A stretch of DNA of 32,665 nt from Streptomyces sp. H27-H5 (lineage in GTDB: Bacteria; Actinomycetota; Actinomycetes; Streptomycetales; Streptomycetaceae): contig NZ_JAPNLK010000090.1 of the NCBI RefSeq assembly GCF_026627505.1, positions 1-32,665 of the forward strand, in the 5' to 3' direction. Of the stretch, positions 23,991-31,200 are shown one piece after another. The translations under genes were made by a program, and so were the position numbers. The notes beneath the pieces were generated by a model, which was not told where the DNA came from, did no database searches, and saw only the letters and a program-made list of their open reading frames with translations. How positions within the stretch are numbered: position 1 is the first letter of the stretch; every line of letters starts with the position of its first letter.

Positions 23991-25116
23991 AGCCATCCTG
24001 GAAGTGCGGGACCTGGTCAAGCACTACCCGCTGACCCGGGGCGTCCTCTTCAAGAAGAGGATCGGCGCCGTCAAGGCCGTCGACGGCGTCTCTTTCGACC
24101 TCGCCGCCGGCGAGACGCTCGGCATCGTCGGCGAGTCGGGCTGCGGCAAGTCCACCGTCGCGAAGATGCTGGTCAACCTGGAACGCCCGACCTCGGGGGC
24201 CATCTCCTACAAGGGCGAGGACATCACCAGGCTGTCCGGGCGGGCCCTGAAGGCCGTCCGGCGCAACATCCAGATGGTGTTCCAGGACCCGTACACCTCG
24301 CTGAACCCGCGCATGACGGTCGGCGACATCATCGGCGAACCGTACGAGATCCATCCCGAGGTGGCCCCCAAGGGCGACCGGCGCCGCAAGGTCCAGGACC
24401 TGTTGGACGTGGTCGGCCTCAACCCGGAGTACATCAACCGCTACCCGCACCAGTTCTCCGGCGGCCAGCGCCAGCGCATCGGCATCGCCCGCGGCCTGGC
24501 CCTGCGCCCCGAGATCATCGTCGCCGACGAACCGGTCTCCGCGCTCGACGTCTCCGTCCAGGCGCAGGTGGTCAACCTGCTGGCCCGGCTCCAGGACGAG
24601 TTCAGGCTGTCCTACGTGTTCATCGCGCACGACCTCTCGATCGTGCGGCACATCTCCGACCGGGTCGGCGTGATGTACCTGGGCCGGATCGTCGAGATCG
24701 GCAGCGACATCCAGATCTACGACCACCCGACCCACCCGTACACCCAGGCCCTGCTGTCGGCCGTGCCCGTCCCCGACCCGGACGCCCGCGCCCACCGGGA
24801 CCGGATCATCCTCACCGGCGACGTCCCGTCCCCGGCCGATCCGCCCTCGGGCTGCCGCTTCCGCACCCGCTGCTGGAAGGCCCAGGCACGGTGCGCGGCG
24901 GAGGTGCCGCTGCTCGCGATCCCGCAGGTCTTCCCGTCCGGCCCGGCGGCGCACCCGTCGGCCTGCCACTTCGCGGCCGAGAAGCGGGTGGTCCCGGGAC
25001 CGGGCGAACTCCCGCCGCCGGATCCGACGCCCGCCGGCCCGCAGGCCTCGGACCCGCCGGGCACGGGCCCGCAGGCCTCGGACCCCCAGGCCTCGGACCC
25101 GCCGTCCAAGGAGTAG
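23983..25116 (+). CDS. Peptide ABC transporter ATPase (OppF/DppF type) with Pro/Ser/Asp tail, operon 2
   Basis: A 377-residue ATPase starting at GTG 23983 (AAGGAG upstream). Walker A GESGCGKS, signature SGGQRQR, Walker B IIVADEPVSALD and AHDLS are present, and the oligo_HPY C-terminus with SGCRFRTRCWKAQARC and SACHF is intact. Beyond about residue 340 it carries a low-complexity tail with GPQASDPPGTGPQASDPQASDPP that the operon 1 protein does not have. Bases 24218-24497 are nearly identical to operon 1. It is the last gene of the operon. Confidence 0.95.
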   Translation: MPEAILEVRDLVKHYPLTRGVLFKKRIGAVKAVDGVSFDLAAGETLGIVGESGCGKSTVAKMLVNLERPTSGAISYKGEDITRLSGRALKAVRRNIQMVFQDPYTSLNPRMTVGDIIGEPYEIHPEVAPKGDRRRKVQDLLDVVGLNPEYINRYPHQFSGGQRQRIGIARGLALRPEIIVADEPVSALDVSVQAQVVNLLARLQDEFRLSYVFIAHDLSIVRHISDRVGVMYLGRIVEIGSDIQIYDHPTHPYTQALLSAVPVPDPDARAHRDRIILTGDVPSPADPPSGCRFRTRCWKAQARCAAEVPLLAIPQVFPSGPAAHPSACHFAAEKRVVPGPGELPPPDPTPAGPQASDPPGTGPQASDPQASDPPSKE

Positions 25117-25296
25117 CCGCCGGGTCGGCGGGCGCGGGGACGCTCGCCCGTCGATCATTTCCAGCCACCCCCGAATATGCGCAGAGCCTGGCCCTGGGTG
25201 ACGACAACTCGGTTTACCTCGTGGCAACTTGACCGTTTCTGGCCCGAGATGCGAACCGGGCAGCCTGAGTCGGGTGCGGCCGTGCGGGTGCCGACA

Positions 25297-25331
25297 GCCG
25301 GCCGGGGAGGCGTACAGCCTCCCCGGCCGGC
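25297..25331 (+). terminator. Perfect 15-bp terminator hairpin downstream of importer operon 2
   Basis: GCCGGCCGGGGAGGC (25297-25311) and its exact reverse complement (25317-25331) enclose a 5-nt loop. It lies 180 bp after the stop of the last ATPase gene and upstream of the small membrane protein gene; the sequence following is C-rich rather than T-rich. Confidence 0.85.
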
Positions 25332-25493
25332 CTCCCCCGTGACCCTGCGCATGCGCGGCGTGCGCCCCTTGTGCTGCCGGAATTCGATCGATGCGCTGGT
25401 ACGGATAGTTATGATCCGTAGCGCACGGTGGGTATGAGTCTGCCGAGCACGAGTTCGCGTACCGATGTCCGCTCGACGTGGAGGTGAAACGCC
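25332..25493 (+). promoter_or_regulatory. Promoter region of the small membrane protein / mshB group
   Basis: Together with 25117-25296, which shows no gene, this makes a 377-bp non-coding gap. A TATGAT hexamer at 25410-25415 is a good -10 candidate in an otherwise GC-rich stretch, but no matching -35 at 16-18 bp is clear. GGAGGTGA at 25480-25487 is a very strong ribosome site for the GTG at 25494. Confidence 0.45.
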
Positions 25494-25688
25494 GTGGCAC
25501 TCTCGATCTCGGCCGTGGTGCTGCTGGCGATCGTCGTCTTCCTGCTGGTTCGGAGGTCGGGACTGAAGGCAGGACACGCCCTCGTGTGTGTGCTGCTCGG
25601 CTTCTATCTGGCGAGTTCGACCATCGCGCCGACGCTCAGCCAACTGACGTCCAACGTGGCCAGCATGATCAGTGGCCTCAAGTTCTAG
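25494..25688 (+). CDS. 64-residue small membrane protein, function unknown
   Basis: A 64-residue product with two hydrophobic segments (SISAVVLLAIVVFLLV at about 4-19 and HALVCVLLGFYLASSTIAP at about 28-46) joined by RRSGLKAG, and a short polar C-terminus. The start is GTG 25494 behind the near-perfect Shine-Dalgarno GGAGGTGA, which strongly supports translation. It sits 23 bp before mshB on the same strand. The pattern of a basic loop plus LLGFYLAS(S/T).IAP reminds me of small membrane proteins encoded in actinomycete conjugative elements next to transfer genes; this is recollection only, and no transfer genes are present here. Confidence 0.72.
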   Translation: MALSISAVVLLAIVVFLLVRRSGLKAGHALVCVLLGFYLASSTIAPTLSQLTSNVASMISGLKF

Positions 25689-25711
25689 GACTCAGCTCGT
25701 AGGCTGACCCC

Positions 25712-26617
25712 ATGAACGGTCTCCCCGCTCGTCGTCTGCTCCTCGTGCACGCGCACCCGGACGACGAGTCCATCAACAACGGCGTCACCATGGCCAAGTA
25801 CGCGGCCGAGGGCGCCCACGTCGCCCTGGTGACCTGCACGCTGGGCGAGGAGGGCGAGGTCATCCCGCCCGACCTCGCCCATCTCGCCGCCGACCGCGAC
25901 GACACCCTGGGCCCCCACCGGATCGGCGAGCTCGCCGCGGCCATGGGGGAACTGGGCGTCACCGACCACCGGTTCCTCGGCGGCCCCGGTCGCTTCCGCG
26001 ACTCCGGGATGATGGGCGCCGAGCAGAACCACCGGCCCGGCGCCTTCTGGTCCGCCGACGTGGACGAGGCCGCCGCGTACCTCGTCGAGGTCATCCGGGA
26101 GCTGCGCCCGCAGGTCCTCGTCACCTACGACCCCGACGGCGGCTACGGACACCCCGACCACATCCAGGCCCACCGCGTCGCCACGCGCGCCGCGGAACTC
26201 GCTGCGGAGGGCGCGTACCGACGCGATCTCGGCGCGGCGCACACGATCGGGAAGATCTACTGGAACCGGGTGCCGCGCTCGGTGGTCGAGGAGGGCTTCG
26301 CCCGACTGCGCGCGGCCGGCGGCAAGGCGCCCTTCCCCGGGCTCGCGGCACCGGACGACGTGCCGGGAGTCGTCGCCGACGAGCGGATCACCGCCGAGAT
26401 CGGCGACGGGGTCGACGGCGAGGCGTTCGTCGCCGCCAAGGCCGCCGCGATGCGCGCGCACGCCACCCAGGTCGCCGTGGACGGGCCCTTCTTCGCGCTG
26501 TCGAACGACCTGGCCCAGCCGCTGTTCGCCCGCGAGTACTACGAACTCGTCGTCGGCGAGCCCGGAGCGCCGGCCGGCGAACGCGAGCGGGACCTCTTCG
26601 CGGGGGTGTCGGCATGA
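25712..26617 (+). CDS. mshB: Mycothiol biosynthesis deacetylase MshB (GlcNAc-Ins deacetylase)
   Basis: A 301-residue zinc hydrolase of the PIG-L/LmbE family that removes acetyl from 1D-myo-inositol 2-acetamido-2-deoxy-glucopyranoside, the second enzymatic stage of mycothiol synthesis. AHPDDE (14-19) supplies metal ligands His15 and Asp18 plus the catalytic acid/base Asp17, and GHPDH (146-150) the remaining His. TCTLGEEGEVIPPDLAHLAADRDDTLGPHRIGEL and FLGGPGRFRDSGMMG are signature segments of MshB itself, as opposed to the related Mca. Length is normal. The stop overlaps the next gene (ATGA). Confidence 0.95.
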   Translation: MNGLPARRLLLVHAHPDDESINNGVTMAKYAAEGAHVALVTCTLGEEGEVIPPDLAHLAADRDDTLGPHRIGELAAAMGELGVTDHRFLGGPGRFRDSGMMGAEQNHRPGAFWSADVDEAAAYLVEVIRELRPQVLVTYDPDGGYGHPDHIQAHRVATRAAELAAEGAYRRDLGAAHTIGKIYWNRVPRSVVEEGFARLRAAGGKAPFPGLAAPDDVPGVVADERITAEIGDGVDGEAFVAAKAAAMRAHATQVAVDGPFFALSNDLAQPLFAREYYELVVGEPGAPAGERERDLFAGVSA

Positions 26618-26997
26618 CCACCACCTGGACCCCCGGCCGGATCGCCGCCCTGCTCGGCCTGCTCGTCGCCGGCGCGGTGGCCGGCGCGGCGGGCTGGCTC
26701 GTCGTGGGCCTGTGGCTCCCGGGCGGACTGCTGCTCGCGCTGGCGGCGCTCTTCGGCGTGTTCCTCGCGGGCCGGATCCTCACCGGGACCGGCATCGGCG
26801 TGGGCGCCGCGGTGATCGGCTGGTTCCTGGCCTACGTGCTCCTCAGCCTGCCGCGCCCCGAAGGGGACTTCCTGCTCGGTTCGTCCGGAATCGGCATGTA
26901 CGCGTACCTTTTGGGCGGGACCGTGATCGCTGTGATCTGTGCCACGATGCACGGTCCGGTCGACCGGCCGGTTTCGGCCGCGAAGCCCCGCCCGTGA
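26614..26997 (+). CDS. Small four-helix membrane protein (DUF6113-like), coupled to mshB
   Basis: A 127-residue protein with about four hydrophobic segments (about 9-30, 33-53, 61-78, 92-110) and a short basic tail PVDRPVSAAKPRP. Its ATG overlaps the mshB stop codon (ATGA, 26614-26617), so the two are translated together. I associate this position and type with the Streptomyces DUF6113 family, of unknown function; the family name is recalled, not verified. Nothing suggests an enzymatic role. Confidence 0.8.
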   Translation: MTTTWTPGRIAALLGLLVAGAVAGAAGWLVVGLWLPGGLLLALAALFGVFLAGRILTGTGIGVGAAVIGWFLAYVLLSLPRPEGDFLLGSSGIGMYAYLLGGTVIAVICATMHGPVDRPVSAAKPRP

Positions 26998-27084
26998 CGT
27001 GTCGTTGAGCACGGGCGGAATCCGATCGGGGAGGGCTTGAGGGGGTTTGACGGATCGTTGAGTACCCTCTCGGAGCGGGTCAAG

Positions 27085-27101
27085 GGGAATCCCCGATTCC
27101 C
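27085..27101 (+). promoter_or_regulatory. Small inverted repeat upstream of the Pro/Gly-rich membrane protein gene
   Basis: GGGAATC (27085-27091) and GATTCCC (27095-27101) form a perfect 7-bp dyad with a CCC centre, 102 bp before the start codon. TATGGT at 27132-27137 could be the -10 box of a downstream promoter. The dyad could be an operator, or part of a terminator for the mshB transcript. Confidence 0.35.
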
Positions 27102-27202
27102 GGCGAACAGTTACGCCCGGGCGACGGCCAGTATGGTGGACGGGCCGCCGAGCTGCCCGCGCACGGTATGACGGGCGGCGGAGCCAACCGGGAGAACCTG
27201 CC

Positions 27203-29323
27203 TTGAGCCGTGAAACTGACAGTTCGTCCCCCGGGCCCCAAGGGCGCGGTGGAGCCGCCTACCCCTCGGGTACGCCGCCGTATGGAACCGGCCAGTATCC
27301 GTCCACGGACGCTGCGGCGACCACCCCGGAGGAGAACTCTGTGACTTCGAAGCCGTCCACGCCCGACTCCGACGGGCCGAAGACCGAGACCACCCTGACG
27401 ACCCGGATCCGGATCAACATCCCGGGTTCGCGTCCGATCCCGCCCGTCGTCGTACGCAAGCCCGTGAAGGACGCCGAGGGCGACGCCGAGCAGGCCGCGC
27501 CGGGAGCCGGCGAGTCCGCCCCGCCGCCCGCGCCGACCCCTGCCCCGGCGCCCCTGCCCGTGCGCCCCGCGCAGTCGGCCCCACCCTCCTCGGGGGGTTC
27601 GGAGGAGCCGGCCAGCAACTGGTTCGCACCGCGCAAGTCGACCCCGCCGACCCCGCCCGGCAACGGCGGCGCCCCGGCGGGACCGCCGAGCGCCGGCCAC
27701 GGCTCCGCGCCGGCCGGCCCCACCCCGCCCCCGGCGGGCGGCGGCTTCGCCCCACCGCCCCCGGGTCCGCGCGGGAACGCCCCCGTGCCCGGCGGCCAGG
27801 GCGGCGGCTTCCCGCCCCGCGCCGGCGGTGGAGCCCCCCAGGGCTACCAGGAGTACGACAACGGCCCCGTCACCGAGGCCTTCCCCGCCTTCACCGAGCC
27901 CACCGGCCCCGCCGGACCCACCGGTGGCCCCGCCATGGGATCCGCGCCCATGGGCGGCGCCGAGGCTCCGCGCTGGCCCGGACCGGAGGCCCCGCCGGCC
28001 GGTGGCCCGATGCCGGGCGCCCCGATGGCCGGTGGTCCGCGCCCCGGCGCGCCGATGCCCGGTGGTCCGATGCCCGGCGCACCCATGTCCGGAGGCCCGC
28101 GACCCGGTTCGCCGATGCCCGGTTCGCCGATGCCCGGTTCGCCGATGCCCGGCGGGCCGATGCCCGGTTCGCCGATGCCCGGCGGGCCCATGCCCGGTTC
28201 GCCGATGCCCGGCGGGCCCGTGCCCGGCGGGCCGGTCGGCGCCCCGATGCCCGGCGGCCCCGGTGGTCCCGGTGGTCCCGGTGGTCCCGGTGGTCCCGGG
28301 TCCGGGCCGGTCGTCCCGACCCCCGCGGCGCAGCCGCCGAAGCAGAACCGACCGGCCCCCAAGGCCCCGGCGGCGCCCTCGAAGAAGCCCCGCTCCAAGC
28401 TGGTCATCATCGCCGGCGGCCTCATCGCCCTCGGATGCGTGGCCTACGGCGCGGGTCTGCTGCTGAACCACTCCGATGTCCCCAAGGGCACCACCGTCCT
28501 CGGCGTGGACATCGGCGGTACCCGCGACGACGCCGTCAACAAGGTCGAGACGGCCTTCGGCAGCCGCGCGAGCGCCCCGCTGCGCCTCACCGTCGGCGGC
28601 AAGCAGGTCGAGCTCAAGCCCGACAAGGCCGGCCTGACCCTCGACAGCCAGACGACCGTCCGCAACGCGTCGGGCAGCGACTACAACCCGATCACGGTCA
28701 TCGGCTCCCTCCTCGGCAACGAGCGCCGGGCCGACGCCGTCATGCCGGTGGACGAGGAGAAGCTGCGCGTCGCCCTCGCGGAGCTGGCCGGCACCGCGGG
28801 CTCGGCCACCGAGGGCACCATCACCTTCGACACGGGCAAGGCCGTCGCCGTCCCCGGCAAGGCCGGCACCACCCTCGACGTGGACAGCTCCGTGGAACAG
28901 GTCACCGAGGCCTTCCGCGAACTGGTGGCCACCGGCGAGGCCAAGCCCGTCGAACTGCCCTCCGTCACCAAGGAGCCGGTCATCGGCAAGGCCGAACTGG
29001 ACCGGGCGATGAAGGAGTTCGCCGAACCGGCGATGTCCGGCATCGTCACCGTCAAGGCGGGCACCAAGTCCATCGCCTTCGGCCAGCGGTCGCTGCCCAA
29101 GATCCTCAGCATGCAGGCCGTGGACGGCCACCTCGTGGAGAAGTACGACCTCGAAGCGCTCCAGGCGGCGTACACGACCACGTTCGACGGCGTCCTGATC
29201 ACCCGGGGCACCGGCGCGAAGACCGCCGTCACCCCGAAGGACGTCGCGGGCGCCCTCGTCAAGGGCCTGCGCGGCAAGACCCCCGCCGAGCGGATCGTGG
29301 TCATCGACACCAACCCGAGCTGA
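27203..29323 (+). CDS. Pro/Gly-rich single-pass membrane protein with extracellular peptidoglycan-binding-type domain
   Basis: A 706-residue protein. The TTG at 27203 follows GGGAG; an internal GTG at 27341 with GGAGGAG is an alternative. Layout: Ser/Pro-rich N-terminus; TTLTTRIRINIPGSRPIPPVVVRKPV (about 70-95); a 300-residue Pro/Gly region with (M)PGGP/PGSP repeats; a transmembrane helix at about 400-421 (LVIIAGGLIALGCVAYGAGLLL); and an extracellular part of about 280 residues beginning GTTVLGVDIGGTRDDAVNKVETAFG. That start is typical of the PG_binding_4 domain found before VanW or L,D-transpeptidase domains. No catalytic YkuD or VanW motif follows. A structural, cell-wall-associated role is inferred. 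Confidence 0.8.
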   Translation: MSRETDSSSPGPQGRGGAAYPSGTPPYGTGQYPSTDAAATTPEENSVTSKPSTPDSDGPKTETTLTTRIRINIPGSRPIPPVVVRKPVKDAEGDAEQAAPGAGESAPPPAPTPAPAPLPVRPAQSAPPSSGGSEEPASNWFAPRKSTPPTPPGNGGAPAGPPSAGHGSAPAGPTPPPAGGGFAPPPPGPRGNAPVPGGQGGGFPPRAGGGAPQGYQEYDNGPVTEAFPAFTEPTGPAGPTGGPAMGSAPMGGAEAPRWPGPEAPPAGGPMPGAPMAGGPRPGAPMPGGPMPGAPMSGGPRPGSPMPGSPMPGSPMPGGPMPGSPMPGGPMPGSPMPGGPVPGGPVGAPMPGGPGGPGGPGGPGGPGSGPVVPTPAAQPPKQNRPAPKAPAAPSKKPRSKLVIIAGGLIALGCVAYGAGLLLNHSDVPKGTTVLGVDIGGTRDDAVNKVETAFGSRASAPLRLTVGGKQVELKPDKAGLTLDSQTTVRNASGSDYNPITVIGSLLGNERRADAVMPVDEEKLRVALAELAGTAGSATEGTITFDTGKAVAVPGKAGTTLDVDSSVEQVTEAFRELVATGEAKPVELPSVTKEPVIGKAELDRAMKEFAEPAMSGIVTVKAGTKSIAFGQRSLPKILSMQAVDGHLVEKYDLEALQAAYTTTFDGVLITRGTGAKTAVTPKDVAGALVKGLRGKTPAERIVVIDTNPS
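28003..28305 (+). repeat. Coding tandem repeats (PMPGGP/PMPGSP and GGP units)
   Basis: About fifteen degenerate 15-base units of the type ATGCCCGGTTCGCCG or ATGCCCGGCGGGCC run to about 28260, then four exact 9-base GGTCCCGGT-type units. They encode PMPG(S/G/A)P and GGP repeats just before the membrane helix. Several successive units differ only by Ser/Gly codons, the sign of slippage or unequal exchange. Confidence 0.85.
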
Positions 29324-29370
29324 CCCGCCCGGGAACGCCACCCACAGCGGGACACCGGGGAACATCGCAG

Positions 29371-29410
29371 GACGGAGCCCCCGCCGGAGCATCCCGGCGG
29401 GGGCTCCGTC
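29371..29410 (+). terminator. Perfect 17-bp terminator after the Pro/Gly-rich gene
   Basis: GACGGAGCCCCCGCCGG (29371-29387) and its exact reverse complement (29394-29410) with a 6-nt loop. It is placed 47 bp after the stop codon, just before the operator of the exporter operon. Confidence 0.92.
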
Positions 29411-29416
29411 ATGCCC

Positions 29417-29440
29417 CCGACATGACAATCGTCATGTCGG
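29417..29440. promoter_or_regulatory. 10-bp perfect dyad, candidate operator of the exporter/kinase operon
   Basis: CCGACATGAC (29417-29426) and GTCATGTCGG (29431-29440) are exact reverse complements around AATC. The site lies 55-78 bp upstream of the ATPase start, in the usual place for a response-regulator site. ATGAC-N4-GTCAT dyads are the kind of site bound by LuxR/NarL-type regulators that partner DesK-type kinases, which fits the kinase encoded at the end of this operon. The assignment is inferred. Confidence 0.65.
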
Positions 29441-29494
29441 TGTCACGACCGTCGACACTGCCGTGCGACCCCCCTGACCGGCGAACCTTGAGCC

Positions 29495-30451
29495 ATGACG
29501 ACGACAACCGCGACGCAATCAGCCGCCGCCACGACACCCGCCGCAGGCCCGGTGGTGAGCTTCGAGGACGTGACCAAGAGCTACGGCGCGGTCCGCGCGG
29601 TCGACGGCCTCTCCCTCGTGCTCCACCCCGGCGAGACCGTCGCGCTCCTCGGCCCCAACGGAGCCGGCAAGTCCTCCACCCTCGACCTGCTGCTCGGCCT
29701 GCGCCCCGCCGACTCCGGCACCGTACGGCTCTTCGGCACCACCCCCCGCGAGGCCATCGCCGCCGGCCGGGTCGGCGCGATGCTCCAGAGCGGCGGCCTG
29801 ATGGAGGACGTCACCGTGCGCGAGGTCGTCGCGCTGGGCTGCGCGCTGCACCCCCGACCGCTCCCCGTCGACGAGGTGCTCGCCCGCGCCGGGGTCGACT
29901 CCATCGCCGACCGGCTCGTCAACAAGCTGTCCGGCGGCCAGGAACAGCGGGTCCGCTTCGCCCTCGCCACCGCCGGCCACAACGACCTGATCGTCCTCGA
30001 CGAGCCGACCACCGGCATGGACGTCACCTCCCGCCAGGCCTTCTGGGCCACGATGCGCGAGCAGGCCGCGCAGGGCCGCACCGTCCTGTTCGCCACCCAC
30101 TACCTGGAAGAGGCGGACGCGATAGCCGACCGGGTGCTGGTCCTCAACAAGGGCCGGCTGCTCGCCGACGGCACCGCCGCCGAGATCAAGGCCAAGGCGG
30201 GCGCCCGCAAGATCGCCTTCGACCTCACCGACGGCCCGGTCGACGAGGCGGCGCTGCGCGCCCTCCCGCACCTGACCGCCTACGAGCGCCACGGCGACAC
30301 CGTCCGGCTCCAGTCGCGCGACGCCGACGCGACCGTGCACGCCGTCTACGCCCTGGGGCTCTACCCCCGGAACCTGGAAGTCGCCGGGCTGGGTCTCGAA
30401 CAGGCCTTCCTCGCCCTCACCGAGGCCGAGGAGGCCGACGCGTCATGCTGA
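29495..30451 (+). CDS. ABC-2 type exporter ATPase (DrrA/CcmA-like)
   Basis: A 318-residue ATP-binding subunit. Walker A GPNGAGKS is at 53-60; LMEDVTVREVV and the signature LSGGQEQR follow, then Walker B LIVLDEPTTGMD and the switch His in ATHYLEEAD. The C-terminal 90 residues are the regulatory extension usual in DrrA-type drug/antibiotic exporters. Walker A and the ordering match one-ATPase/one-permease systems. Its stop overlaps the permease start by 7 bases (ATGCTGA). It is first in the operon ATPase-permease-histidine kinase, preceded by a dyad. Confidence 0.94.
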   Translation: MTTTTATQSAAATTPAAGPVVSFEDVTKSYGAVRAVDGLSLVLHPGETVALLGPNGAGKSSTLDLLLGLRPADSGTVRLFGTTPREAIAAGRVGAMLQSGGLMEDVTVREVVALGCALHPRPLPVDEVLARAGVDSIADRLVNKLSGGQEQRVRFALATAGHNDLIVLDEPTTGMDVTSRQAFWATMREQAAQGRTVLFATHYLEEADAIADRVLVLNKGRLLADGTAAEIKAKAGARKIAFDLTDGPVDEAALRALPHLTAYERHGDTVRLQSRDADATVHAVYALGLYPRNLEVAGLGLEQAFLALTEAEEADASC

Positions 30452-31200
30452 ACAACGGAACGACGAAGCTCGTCACGCTCGAAATCTCCCGCGCGCTGCG
30501 CAACAAGAAGTACCTGTTCTTCACCGTCCTCTATCCCGCCGCCCTCTTCCTGATGCTCGGCGGCACCCTGGACGGCACCACGAAGGTCATGGGCACCGAA
30601 CTGACCATGCCCGCCTTCTACATGGTCGCCATGGCCTCCTTCGGCGCGCTGACCGCCGTCCTGATGGGCAACAGCGAACGCATCGCCAAGGAACGCGAGA
30701 AGGGCTGGGTCCGCCAACTGCGGCTGACCGCCCTGCCCGGCCGCGGCTACGTCCTCGCCAAGACCGCCAGTGCCGGCGTCCTCTCGCTGCCCGCGATCCT
30801 GGTCGTCTTCGCGGTCGCGGCCGGGGTCAAGGGCGTACGGTTCGAGCTGTGGCAGTGGCTGGCGCTGACCGGCTCCATCTGGGCCGGCAGCCTGGTCTTC
30901 GCCGCGCTCGGCGTGGCCATCGGCTACCTGGCCAGTGGCGACACGGTCCGACCCGTCACGATGCTCTTCTACTTCGGCCTGTCGATCCTCGGCGGCCTGT
31001 GGATGCCCACCGCGAACTTCCCGCAGTGGCTGCGGAACATCTGCGAGTGGCTGCCCACCCACGCCTACGCCGGTCTGGGCCAGGCCATCGAACTCGGCGG
31101 CGCGCCGCACGCCAAGGACGTGGCGATCCTCGCGGTCTACTTCGTACTGTTCACCGGTGCCGCCGCCTGGCTGTACCGCAAGGACTCACTGAAGGCATGA
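30445..31200 (+). CDS. ABC-2 type exporter permease
   Basis: A 251-residue membrane protein with an N-terminal cytoplasmic stretch LEISRALRNKKYLFFTVLYPAALFLMLGG leading into the first of about six helices. ERIAKEREKGWVRQLRLTALPGRGYVLAK is the cytoplasmic coupling segment characteristic of ABC-2 permeases, and GGLWMPTANFPQWLRNICEWLPTHAYAGLGQAIELG is the typical region before the last helix. The ATG at 30445 overlaps the ATPase gene; the stop overlaps the kinase start (ATGA, 31197-31200). Substrate unknown; drug, lantibiotic or lipid export are possibilities. Confidence 0.93.
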   Translation: MLNNGTTKLVTLEISRALRNKKYLFFTVLYPAALFLMLGGTLDGTTKVMGTELTMPAFYMVAMASFGALTAVLMGNSERIAKEREKGWVRQLRLTALPGRGYVLAKTASAGVLSLPAILVVFAVAAGVKGVRFELWQWLALTGSIWAGSLVFAALGVAIGYLASGDTVRPVTMLFYFGLSILGGLWMPTANFPQWLRNICEWLPTHAYAGLGQAIELGGAPHAKDVAILAVYFVLFTGAAAWLYRKDSLKA

